DNA of 17,962 bases, taken from assembly GCA_964547525.1 (NCBI GenBank), contig CAZJOD010000071.1, positions 1 to 17,962 of the forward strand, in the 5' to 3' direction. A program made the translations under genes and the position numbers. The notes under the pieces were generated by a model. The model was not told where the DNA came from. It worked only from the letters and a program-made list of their open reading frames with translations, and did no database searches. This document shows, piece after piece, positions 8,201-14,880 of the stretch; the first letter of the stretch is position 1; every line of letters starts with the position of its first letter. The stretch comes from CAZJOD01 sp964547525 (GTDB lineage Bacteria; Bacillota; Clostridia; JAAYHZ01).

Positions 8201-9526
8201 ATAGATACATATAAAACAACAAGATGGAAACTGCCTAAAAATGAAACTGACAATCTATTTATTAAAGTTGATCCTGTCATTAATAAAATAAAAGCTTGCG
8301 ATTTTGGACTTTTAGTTGCAAGACAGAACGACCTTTATCTATTTAATGAAGATTCGGGAGAATTAATATGGAAATATTATACCGGACTTAAATATTTCTC
8401 TTTTATAGAATCAATAGATATTGATTCTGTAAATAATCGAATACTGTTAAGTTATTTTTCAGATTTATCCGGTACTAATGCCGGTGGTGTTCAAATTATA
8501 GATTTTAACGGTAATGCAATAAGTAGTCCTTTATTTTTTGACCACAATATAAAAAAAGCAATATTTTCACCTGACAGGAGTAAAGTTCTTATAGTTTTCA
8601 AAGAATCGTCAGATGCAGGTTATGTGCAAATATTCGATATTACTGAAGCCGGTTTTATGCAGTTATCCGAACCTATACGAGCAAATAAAGGTATTGAATC
8701 AGGTTTTTCTAATGCAGTTTGGAGTAATGACGGCAAGTACATATTTGCCGTTGATATGTCCGGGAGTGTTTATGTATATAAAACTTCGGACCTTACAGTT
8801 GTTCATTATAATATTAATACAACCGACAGACTTGAATTTGTCACCGGTGTTGATATAACCGATGACGGTAAGCATTTAATAATTTTAACAGGTGCTCTAA
8901 ATAAGTCATACGGAAAAATTACAGTATATAAAACCTCAGAACTGATAACTCGAAAAAATACTGAAAAAACAACCCTCTTACAATCCATTCCTGAAAAAGC
9001 GGTTTTATTAAATACAAGAATAGCTATTGCCTGTTATGATAACACCGTATTAATTTTTGATTATAAAACGCTCACACAAACAGGCCCCGCTATCAAAGGT
9101 ATCGGTAATATCTCGTGTATATCCTTTGATAACACCTCTAATTTATTGGCTATAGGCAGAGATACCGGAGGAAATTATGAAAAGTCATACGGGTTTCAGT
9201 CTTCAGGTATATTTGAATTATGGGATATTACTGAAAGCATGAAGCTTATGTATTATATTGCCGATAATAGTGACATTTCATCTTTGACAATATCAGAAGA
9301 TAATATATTGTATTTTGCAGAGTCAACAGGGACGATACACACACGGAGACTTCCCTATAACATAACCGATCACAAAATTTTAACTTCATTGGAAAGGTTG
9401 TCAGGATACAAGCTCTCCGGTGATATAACACCAAAAAAAGAACCGGCGCTAATTAACGACTTTTTAGACGGTATATCCGAACAGAAGGGCATATGGGAGT
9501 ATCTGCTTAAAAATTCTATTGAATAA
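5228..9526 (+). CDS. HEPN-like / Ser-Thr protein kinase / WD40-like propeller fusion membrane protein
   Basis: The 1432-residue protein has five parts. Residues 1-200 are helical and end with RNRVAH (R154, H159), an R-x4-H motif typical of HEPN domains. Residues 274-580 form a Ser/Thr kinase with glycine loop GEGGYAEV (287-294), K309, HRDITPKN (427-434), DFG (447-449) and TEAYMSPEQ, so it should be active. The catalytic loop has Thr where HRDxKPxN kinases have Lys, and about 30 extra residues lie between strands 4 and 5. One membrane span lies at about 606-623, followed by a helical linker. From about 690 to 1400 there are at least seven WD40-like blades (FSPDSSK, SFSPDGT, WDISTG, FSPDRSK, WSNDGK, WDITES), probably outside the cell if the kinase is inside. 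The start may instead be the ATG at 5240; both have possible Shine-Dalgarno sequences (AAGG before 5228, AGGATGG before 5240). The role is likely signal transduction; the substrate is unknown. Confidence 0.9.
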   Translation: MEVKMKHDLQQLMMDNTFTNENFSKKALNFLERDFRKICLQILSDISLTDLSLKLLFSELTTLQRPSWGCWNGLLSGLLKYQKKILNTGTLKERQELLKAKHLLWALKEFDTFYEIDDTHFKNLCSKITGYTFGKREKSIVRAKDLFIIPIQIRNRVAHDNPENDEWWSDVVYILKYIINIYLSTPIPYHLQNEDFYEPWTIKRDQEIWYYNGINCSTSVNTVYYISQSGKSEAVNQMLGPIIKAFQKLLGQTEVQEENFKRLMEKNAPQEVRGFILDNYIVGKKAGEGGYAEVFKGRHLNTGKTVAIKILKSGMSDMDKARFLREAEFLSKFDHPNIVGIYDHNEQPWKKSGLYDISGEEWFDKFKKEHGEMLTYIALEWIEGCTLDDLFNDIKQGHKSYNEKELAEWFRSCANALEVIHNADLIHRDITPKNIMINENGEIKIMDFGISKTQYAERTIITSRGKALGTEAYMSPEQINTLHAESAIGTKTDIYSLGAIFYELFTCSRIYEHNNNAVSISIATEKKLKGEKPKDPRTLVKSMSWEISVILTGCLETEQTDRYESALKLKNDLNNFINDKPIEYKKPGLVRRLYLFYKRNEKISKISAVFILIIIVFTSIYVKTKLESNLNNKIALAKMYYRQAHQEIADENHRFALTYLVNSLKQNPSPYVTAQIALLLQNEKWPMAVMSFIQDDDTPPQKTDNIPGTFLTASHDNWLIYKTESNYIFYNSLSGSIRTFTSNGETNQYYDEFYNDLVFDIYTASGIVLYDTGNYLAFADKGFLYLYIYKSDFYEEYAKYDLALLFEQPLLTSPFDSLLKDTTGIYGSSYKYLGPSKVFINRENSILAISNFGSVVLLDLNDGSVITSVIEYQYNITSLEFSPDSSKIAISWGNQYGASLRNEGGYFKVFDIRTGKDIINTRTQSNNAVGFVSFSPDGTLVLSAGINNDIVFIWDISTGLKFCQPLISEGSVYKAQFTDDSCFIDVTSKSTIDTYKTTRWKLPKNETDNLFIKVDPVINKIKACDFGLLVARQNDLYLFNEDSGELIWKYYTGLKYFSFIESIDIDSVNNRILLSYFSDLSGTNAGGVQIIDFNGNAISSPLFFDHNIKKAIFSPDRSKVLIVFKESSDAGYVQIFDITEAGFMQLSEPIRANKGIESGFSNAVWSNDGKYIFAVDMSGSVYVYKTSDLTVVHYNINTTDRLEFVTGVDITDDGKHLIILTGALNKSYGKITVYKTSELITRKNTEKTTLLQSIPEKAVLLNTRIAIACYDNTVLIFDYKTLTQTGPAIKGIGNISCISFDNTSNLLAIGRDTGGNYEKSYGFQSSGIFELWDITESMKLMYYIADNSDISSLTISEDNILYFAESTGTIHTRRLPYNITDHKILTSLERLSGYKLSGDITPKKEPALINDFLDGISEQKGIWEYLLKNSIE

Positions 9527-9587
9527 TCAAAAATAATAACTCTACTGATGCAGAACAATAAAGCAAAACATAAGAAAGGAATATAAA

Positions 9588-10787
9588 ATGAATTTCAAGA
9601 AAAAATCAATTATACAAATAAACGGAATGTTTAATAAAGTGCAATGCACTCACAGAACAGGTTTTGTTCTTATCATTATATCGTTATGTATTACATTGCT
9701 ATTTTATTCATGTGGCAAAGAAACACCGGGATCCGTTAATGTAACCGGTAATAACACACAAGAAAATAATTTACCTGATGCAACCGTATTGATTGATGAG
9801 CTACATGATATATATAATAAACTAATTGAAAACGAAGGTTATACTAAAAACACACTTTTAGAATTTGAACAGATAGAAGAATCAATATATGCCAATCCCA
9901 TAAAATATGGTATCTATGCTGTGAGTACTTGTTATATAGGATACATACGTAATTTGATTGAAATTAATGATAGATCCCGTATTCCTATTGTTATGGATAG
10001 ATGGACGGAATCCGTTGAAAAATTATGTGATTTGACCATTGACATAAATTTCGATTTCACAAATGAATTGTTATATTCAGTCGAAGAATTTGTTAGGCTT
10101 GGGTTGTATTGTGGCACCGAATTTGATGTCAAATCACTTTATTTGACTGAAAAAATACATGCTTTTTTTGAGCAACTAAAAGAGAAGTATATTCAATTTG
10201 AATTTGATTACTATGTTGCAAAAATAAATTATTCTTATGTTCTATTTTTAAATTGTGAATTTGATAAATCCCATGAATTACTTGATCAAATAATACAAAC
10301 CGAATATAAAATGCTTGCATTACCAGTATTATCTTATCATTACCTTTTTAACAATATGGTCGCAGAAGCTGCATCTATTTACGAATCTTACGCCGAAACA
10401 ATCAATGACATCAATCAAACACAAGATGCAATTGATGTTTTTAAACCTGTACTCAGTGGGATTTTTGACGATTTATATCAATTCAAAAAAAGGCAAACGG
10501 CTGTACAAAATATCGATGCGGTTTTAGAAAGTATATCTTTTTATCCTGTACTTAATATTATTTTCATAGAAGAAGAAAAATCAGAACAAGTCGGAATAAA
10601 GCTTTACGATAAGTTAATAAAATATAACGGAGATATCTGTATGTCATATAATCATTTTAGCGAGTTAAGGAGAATTTCTTCAGATAATGATACTATTGAG
10701 TTAATCCGAGATGGAAAGATTGTCAGCATTTTTGTTCCCACAGGAAAATTAGGAATATATCTTGAAGAAGACATAGCATTTAAATAA
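9588..10787 (+). CDS. Putative lipoprotein with TPR-like helices, last gene of the kinase operon
   Basis: The 399-residue product starts at an ATG with AAGAAAGGA at ideal spacing. A basic N-terminus and a hydrophobic stretch (about 26-40) end in TLLFYSC (Cys42), followed by a Gly, Asn and Thr-rich linker, as in lipoproteins; Phe-Tyr-Ser before the Cys is not a canonical lipobox, so lipidation is likely but not certain. The n-region of about 25 residues is long. The mature part is mostly helical with TPR-like helix pairs, for example around residues 205-270 (FDYYVAK, NCEFDKSHELL, AASIYESYAE). I recognise no family. It lies 61 bases after the kinase gene. An exported helical lipoprotein beside a kinase with an outward-facing propeller suggests a sensory partner, which is an inference from context. 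Confidence 0.8.
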   Translation: MNFKKKSIIQINGMFNKVQCTHRTGFVLIIISLCITLLFYSCGKETPGSVNVTGNNTQENNLPDATVLIDELHDIYNKLIENEGYTKNTLLEFEQIEESIYANPIKYGIYAVSTCYIGYIRNLIEINDRSRIPIVMDRWTESVEKLCDLTIDINFDFTNELLYSVEEFVRLGLYCGTEFDVKSLYLTEKIHAFFEQLKEKYIQFEFDYYVAKINYSYVLFLNCEFDKSHELLDQIIQTEYKMLALPVLSYHYLFNNMVAEAASIYESYAETINDINQTQDAIDVFKPVLSGIFDDLYQFKKRQTAVQNIDAVLESISFYPVLNIIFIEEEKSEQVGIKLYDKLIKYNGDICMSYNHFSELRRISSDNDTIELIRDGKIVSIFVPTGKLGIYLEEDIAFK

Positions 10788-10791
10788 AAAT

Positions 10792-10829
10792 AAGGCCCGA
10801 GGCCGCATCGAGCGTCCTCAGGCCGGCTT
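10792..10829. terminator. GC-rich hairpin of repeat unit 1, bidirectional terminator candidate
   Basis: Arms AAGGCCCGAGGCCGC and GCGTCCTCAGGCCGGCTT close on the loop ATCGA. From the loop outward there are three pairs, a C/T mismatch, four pairs, a C/A mismatch, three pairs, and an outer AAG/CTT clamp next to a bulge. On the plus strand it is followed by ACATTTTT, and on the minus strand by a T-rich run (TTATTTTTATTT). It lies 5 bases after the lipoprotein stop codon, so it would end the kinase operon. The same hairpin recurs at 10888-10925. Confidence 0.65.
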
Positions 10830-10858
10830 ACATTTTTAAAATCAAGTTTTAAAAATGT
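10830..10858. repeat. Perfect AT-rich inverted repeat within each unit
   Basis: ACATTTTTAAAA (10830-10841) and TTTTAAAAATGT (10847-10858) are exact reverse complements around the 5-base loop TCAAG. The copy in unit 2 begins at 10926 and is cut by the gap after its first arm; the second arm resumes at 11043. Confidence 0.9.
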
Positions 10859-10938
10859 ATCCTGTTTATTGCCTTAAAATAAGAAATAAGGCCCGAGGCC
10901 GCATCGAGCGTCCTCAGGCCGGCTTACATTTTTAAAAT

Positions 10939-11038
10939 NNNNNNNNNNNNNNNNNNNNNNNNNNNNNNNNNNNNNNNNNNNNNNNNNNNNNNNNNNNNNN
11001 NNNNNNNNNNNNNNNNNNNNNNNNNNNNNNNNNNNNNN
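10939..11038. other. Assembly gap of 100 Ns
   Basis: Exactly 100 unresolved bases, the conventional placeholder for a gap of unknown size. The flanks (ending in TTTAAAAT, resuming with CAAGTTTT) are adjacent bases in the intact unit 1 (10842 and 10843), so the contigs broke inside the loop of the AT-rich hairpin. The true content is probably further repeat units, and adjacency of the two operons depends on the scaffolding. Confidence 0.97.
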
Positions 11039-11064
11039 CAAGTTTTAAAAATGTATCCTGTTTA

Positions 11065-12342
11065 TTATTCAAATTTGTTTTTGTCAGCCCACAAGCCTAA
11101 TGCAGGATTACTGATGTAATAAATCTCTTCACCGTCTTCTAATTTGTTGAAGCCGTCTTTTAACTTCTTAGGATCATATCTTTTCACAGTCTCATTATAA
11201 TCCGCATAAATAAAGTTTGCGTTTTCAATTTCTTCTTTTGTCAATTTATCTACAGCATATGTGATAGAAAATCTACCATCGGATGATCCGTGTATTAAAT
11301 GTGCCGCAACCGATAGATTTTTTTGTAAATCTTCTTCAGTCTTTGTTAATTCCAACACCTTTTCACGTCCTACATAACCGTATTTCCTAATCAACTCATC
11401 ATTTCTATCATCTTCGCCAAACTTTCTGACTCCGGGCGCTAAGATTATTAATTCCCCGGCATCTGCTATAGCCATTCTGGTACGATAAACCGCTTTATTA
11501 CCAAGCCATGTACTCTTGAATTCTTTACCGTCCAAGTAAACTATAACTTTTTTCAAAGGAGAATCCACATAAGTCAGGTTTTTCTTTTGACTTAACACAA
11601 CCGCTTCTTCAAAAATTTCGCGATCACGACCTATAAACAAACCATGAATATTGACATTAGCTCCATTGGCTGTAGTTACTGTCAATACATACATTAACGG
11701 TATTTTATTAATGAAGTTTTTCTCAGCATAATCAAATACTTTTCTGACTGGTGTTCCGTCCCTACCCATCATTCTTTCCATCCCATAAAAAGCACCTAGC
11801 ATATGGGATTGATTTATCATAGTATTTCCGCCACAACCTACAAAAATATTTTTGCTATAATTTGCCATGCCTACAACTTCATGGGGTACAACTTGGCCTA
11901 CAGAAATAATAAGGTCGTAGCTTTTGTCCATCAATAACTTATTAACTTCAACAGCTATTGGGTTGTTAACCAGTCCTTCAGACACTTCATTTACATATTC
12001 ACCGGGAACCTCCCCGATTTTTACAACATCGGTCTTCCAGTTATGAGGTATGAAGATATTAAAAGGAACATCCGGTCCGAACATTTCTAAAACTTCCTTT
12101 TCGGACATGGCTTCATGTGTTCCTAAAGCCGGTAGAATATCAATATGACACTTATCTTTCAATAAATTATAATATAGTGCTGTAATCTTTCCGGCTTGCG
12201 AATGGAATCTGGTAAAATCCGGCGGTATGATAAGCACTTTTTTTAATGAGTCGATTTTCCCTTCTAACGACTTCTTTAAAGCATCTAACAACATATCATC
12301 TGTAACTAAACCGGTTTCAGGTTTTAAAATAATGCTTTTCAA
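11065..12342 (-). CDS. LarA-family nickel-pincer-dependent racemase/epimerase (DUF2088), possible gluconate/mannonate 2-epimerase
   Basis: The 425-residue protein keeps the lactate racemase active site. It has D42-x-T-R45, H76 in GTH, the catalytic H154 in VPHE, K164 exactly ten residues later (the lysine that binds the nickel-pincer nucleotide), and H180 sixteen residues further (the nickel ligand in LarA, H200). It should therefore be a Ni-dependent enzyme that inverts the carbon next to a carboxylate, with cofactor made by LarB, LarC and LarE encoded elsewhere. Relatives include lactate, malate and other 2-hydroxyacid racemases and D-gluconate 2-epimerases. Its place 27 bases after the mannonate dehydrogenase gene favours gluconate/mannonate epimerisation, which is inferred. 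The start is a TTG with GGAGG 7 bases upstream. It is the last gene of the operon; its stop codon overlaps the repeat array. Confidence 0.88.
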   Translation of the reverse strand: MKSIILKPETGLVTDDMLLDALKKSLEGKIDSLKKVLIIPPDFTRFHSQAGKITALYYNLLKDKCHIDILPALGTHEAMSEKEVLEMFGPDVPFNIFIPHNWKTDVVKIGEVPGEYVNEVSEGLVNNPIAVEVNKLLMDKSYDLIISVGQVVPHEVVGMANYSKNIFVGCGGNTMINQSHMLGAFYGMERMMGRDGTPVRKVFDYAEKNFINKIPLMYVLTVTTANGANVNIHGLFIGRDREIFEEAVVLSQKKNLTYVDSPLKKVIVYLDGKEFKSTWLGNKAVYRTRMAIADAGELIILAPGVRKFGEDDRNDELIRKYGYVGREKVLELTKTEEDLQKNLSVAAHLIHGSSDGRFSITYAVDKLTKEEIENANFIYADYNETVKRYDPKKLKDGFNKLEDGEEIYYISNPALGLWADKNKFE

Positions 12343-12369
12343 TTTGCTACCTCCGTTTTGAATATTCTC

Positions 12370-13227
12370 TTATACACCGGAATATGCGGAAAAACCGCCG
12401 TCAACCGGTATGACTGTTCCGTTTACAAATCCTGACGCTTTGGCATCAACTAACCATAATAAAGTTCCTAACAAATCTTCCGGTTCCCCGAATCTATCCA
12501 TTGGAGTTTGACCCAATATCTTTTGTGAACGTGCACTGTAAGTTCCGTCCGAATTAATCAACAACGCCCTGTTTTGATCGGTTAAAAAGAATCCGGGAGC
12601 AATGGCATTAACGCGGATTCCCACTTTGGACATATGAACCGCCAACCATTGTGTGAAATTGGATACGGCTGCTTTGGCACCGCTATATGCAGGAATTCTC
12701 GTTAAAGGTGTAAAAGCATTCATCGAAGATACATTTACGATGACCGCATCTTTTTTATTTATCATATCTTTTGCAAAAACCTGTGACGGAATCAATGTTC
12801 CGATAAAGTTTAAATTAAATACAAATTCGATTCCCTTCTGGTCCAAATCAAAAAATGTAGTTACACCTTCTTCCTTGGAATTCACATCTTCCGGGAATAA
12901 ATAATCCTTAGATGTTGTGCCCTTCGGATGATTTCCTCCTGCACCGTTTAACAGGATATCACATGTTCCGAGTTGTTCGGCTATAATGTTCCGTGCATTT
13001 TCAACACTGGCCTTCTCCAATACATTACACTCTACACCGATAGCAACGCCACCTTCAGCTGTAATTTCATCCGCAACTTTATCGGCATTTGCTTTTCTAA
13101 GATCCAATACCGCAACTTTTGCACCACATGCCGCTAAAGCTCTGGAGAAAGTACCGCATAGGACACCACCGCCACCTGTTACAACAGCCGTTTTACCTGT
13201 TAAATCTATTTTAAACGGAATATTCAT
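12370..13227 (-). CDS. uxuB: D-mannonate oxidoreductase, short-chain dehydrogenase type
   Basis: This 285-residue SDR closely resembles the Bacillus YjmF/UxuB type, which interconverts D-mannonate and D-fructuronate with NAD(H) in hexuronate metabolism. Visible are the cofactor loop TGGGGVLCG (17-25), NGAG (95-98), the catalytic Ser in VSSMNAF (167-168), Y181-x3-K185 (AYSGAK), and the characteristic C-terminus PVDGGFSAYSGV. The long insert around residues 100-130, with KGTT and FFDLD, is typical of this subfamily. A GTG at 13236 could extend it by three residues, but it sits inside the ribosome binding region; AGGAG is 8 bases before the ATG at 13227, which is chosen. It lies between gnd and the larA-like gene. 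The classic partner UxuA (mannonate dehydratase) is not in the window, which matters for the pathway. Confidence 0.9.
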   Translation of the reverse strand: MNIPFKIDLTGKTAVVTGGGGVLCGTFSRALAACGAKVAVLDLRKANADKVADEITAEGGVAIGVECNVLEKASVENARNIIAEQLGTCDILLNGAGGNHPKGTTSKDYLFPEDVNSKEEGVTTFFDLDQKGIEFVFNLNFIGTLIPSQVFAKDMINKKDAVIVNVSSMNAFTPLTRIPAYSGAKAAVSNFTQWLAVHMSKVGIRVNAIAPGFFLTDQNRALLINSDGTYSARSQKILGQTPMDRFGEPEDLLGTLLWLVDAKASGFVNGTVIPVDGGFSAYSGV

Positions 13228-13255
13228 ACATTTCACTCCTTTTTAATTTATGATG

Positions 13256-13286
13256 ATGAGGATGTTTTACAGTTAAACATCCTCAT
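13256..13286 (-). promoter_or_regulatory. Intercistronic hairpin between gnd and uxuB
   Basis: A perfect 12-bp inverted repeat, ATGAGGATGTTT and AAACATCCTCAT, encloses a 7-base loop. On the minus strand it is followed by CATCATAAATT, with no T run, so it is unlikely to be a full terminator. It may protect an mRNA end or mark a processing site that sets different levels for gnd and uxuB. Confidence 0.6.
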
Positions 13287-13310
13287 TCGAAAAAATCATC
13301 GCCTTGTTTG

Positions 13311-14786
13311 TTACACAATATATTGTGATGCTGAAGTTTCTCCGCCTCTTCCGGTCCAATTGGTATGGAAGAATTCTCCTCTGGGTTTATCAACTCTTTC
13401 ATAGGTGTGTGCACCAAAATAATCGCGTTGTGCTTGTAGTAGATTTGCGGGCAAAACAGCGCTTCTAAAACCGTCAAAATATGTCAATGCGGAAGTAAAC
13501 GCCGGTACAGGGATTCCGTTTTCGATTGCTGTGGCAATTACCCTTCTCCAGCTTGCTTGAGCGGCTTCAACTTTTTCTTTAAAGAACGGATCCAATAGCA
13601 GGTTTGTCAACTCAGAATTATTATCATACGCTTCTTTGATTTTACCTAAAAATACCGATCTGATAATACATCCACCTCTCCACATTAATGCGATTCCACC
13701 ATAATTTAAATTCCAGCCGTAAGTTTTTGCTGCCGCTCTCATTAATGTATATCCTTGTGCGTAGGATACTATTTTTGATGCGTATAATGCGTTTTTAATA
13801 TCATTTATAAATGCAGCTTTATCTCCGTTAAATGAAGGTACGGGACCTGAAAGCTGCTTGGAAGCATCCATTCTTTCATCCTTAATTGCCGATAAGCACC
13901 GTGCGAATACAGCTTCAGCTATCATAGTCAAAGGAACACCTTCATCTAAAGCGGCAACTGCTGTCCATTTTCCGGTTCCCTTTTGACCTGCGGTATCCAG
14001 TATCTTTTCTACTAACGGCTGTCCGTCTTCATCTTTGAATCCTAAAATATCTCTGGTTATTTCAATAAGATAGCTGTCAAGCTCTCCTTCATTCCATGTC
14101 TTAAATACTTCATGCATTTCATCGGCACTCAATCCTAACAAAGATTTCATCAGGTTATAAGCTTCACAAATTAATTGCATATCACCGTATTCGATTCCGT
14201 TGTGAACCATTTTAACAAAATGTCCGGCTCCGTTTTCTCCGACCCAGTCACAACAGGGACTTCCGTCTTCAACTTTTGCAGCAATAGCTTGAAGAACAGG
14301 CTTAACATGTTCCCACGCCGCGTTAGATCCACCGGGCATAATACTTGGTCCGGTCAAAGCGCCTTCTTCGCCACCGGATACTCCGGTACCTATATATAAC
14401 AGACCTTTTTCCTCAAGATATTGTGTTCTTCTTATGGTATCAGGGAAGTGCGAATTTCCACCGTCAATAATAATATCGCCTTTATCTAAATAAGGTATTA
14501 TTTGATCAATAAATATATCCACCGCATCTCCGGCTTTAACCATCAACATAATTTTTCTGGGCTTCTTTAAGCAATCAGCCAATTCTTCGATTGAATGAGT
14601 ACCGATAATGTTTTTATCTTTACCTCTTCCTTCTATGAACTTATCAACCTTCGATACCGTTCTATTATATACTGCAACGGTAAATCCTTTGCTTTCCATA
14701 TTTAAAACTAAATTCTCGCCCATAACGGCCAATCCAACCAGACCGATATCAGCTTTACAATCGCAATTTTTGCATGAGCATCCCAT
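13311..14786 (-). CDS. gnd: 6-phosphogluconate dehydrogenase, NADP-dependent, decarboxylating
   Basis: The 491-residue enzyme converts 6-phosphogluconate to ribulose 5-phosphate, CO2 and NADPH in the cytoplasmic oxidative pentose phosphate pathway. The Rossmann motif is GLVGLAVMG (15-23), and NRT (41-43) points to NADP. Further signatures are IDGGNSHFPDT (107-117), GVSGGEEGALTGPS (135-148) and the catalytic HFVKMVHNGIEYGD segment with K192, H195, N196 and E199. Length is slightly above the usual 470-480 because of an N-terminal extension, MGCSCKNCDCKADI, with four cysteines at 3, 5, 8 and 10. CGGAGG lies 8 bases before this ATG and no other in-frame start is nearby, so the extension appears genuine. 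It is the third gene of the operon, 94 bases after the phosphatase gene. Confidence 0.96.
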   Translation of the reverse strand: MGCSCKNCDCKADIGLVGLAVMGENLVLNMESKGFTVAVYNRTVSKVDKFIEGRGKDKNIIGTHSIEELADCLKKPRKIMLMVKAGDAVDIFIDQIIPYLDKGDIIIDGGNSHFPDTIRRTQYLEEKGLLYIGTGVSGGEEGALTGPSIMPGGSNAAWEHVKPVLQAIAAKVEDGSPCCDWVGENGAGHFVKMVHNGIEYGDMQLICEAYNLMKSLLGLSADEMHEVFKTWNEGELDSYLIEITRDILGFKDEDGQPLVEKILDTAGQKGTGKWTAVAALDEGVPLTMIAEAVFARCLSAIKDERMDASKQLSGPVPSFNGDKAAFINDIKNALYASKIVSYAQGYTLMRAAAKTYGWNLNYGGIALMWRGGCIIRSVFLGKIKEAYDNNSELTNLLLDPFFKEKVEAAQASWRRVIATAIENGIPVPAFTSALTYFDGFRSAVLPANLLQAQRDYFGAHTYERVDKPRGEFFHTNWTGRGGETSASQYIV

Positions 14787-14823
14787 TGTAAATACCTCCG
14801 TTTTATTTTAATTTTAATGATAA

Positions 14824-14872
14824 TACCGTCGTATACCATTTCACTTATTAAGCAAAATAGAATCCGACGGTA
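14824..14872 (-). promoter_or_regulatory. Long-range inverted repeat between the HAD gene and gnd
   Basis: TACCGTCG (14824-14831) and CGACGGTA (14865-14872) are perfect complements separated by 33 AT-rich bases, in the gap before gnd. No T run follows on the minus strand. It could be a leader structure or an operator pair for gnd; I do not recognise it. Confidence 0.4.
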
Positions 14873-14880
14873 AAAAGAAT

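Larger units (their letters stand above)
10788..11066. repeat. Tandem 96-bp two-hairpin repeat, at least two units, broken by the assembly gap
   Basis: Unit 1 is 10788-10883: an 83-base element (10788-10870) plus the 13-base spacer GCCTTAAAATAAG. Unit 2 starts at 10884 and is identical to unit 1 base for base until the N run at 10939. After the Ns, 11039-11066 continues exactly from the next base of the element and ends in the stop codon of the larA-like gene. Each element has a GC-rich imperfect hairpin, then an AT-rich perfect hairpin, and its ends AATAA and TTATT are complementary. It contains no ORF. The array fills the space between two convergent operons, so a terminator role fits, but an interspersed repeat family of the genome is equally possible. 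Confidence 0.9.

Noticed and set aside
5228..9526. BREX/Pgl-type PglW kinase
   Set aside because: There are no neighbouring methyltransferase, PglZ or ATPase genes, and the membrane span with a WD40-like propeller does not fit PglW.
10788..10938. CRISPR array
   Set aside because: The whole 96-bp unit repeats, including the part between hairpins; there are no unique spacers and no cas genes.
13228..13236. GTG start at 13236 for uxuB
   Set aside because: It directly follows the AGGAG of the ribosome binding site, while the ATG at 13227 has correct spacing.
12653..13246. Plus-strand reading frames of 83 and 86 codons inside uxuB
   Set aside because: They are antisense shadows of a well-supported SDR gene.
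13256..13286. Terminator of gnd
   Set aside because: No T run follows the stem on the coding strand, and uxuB lies close downstream with no clear promoter of its own.
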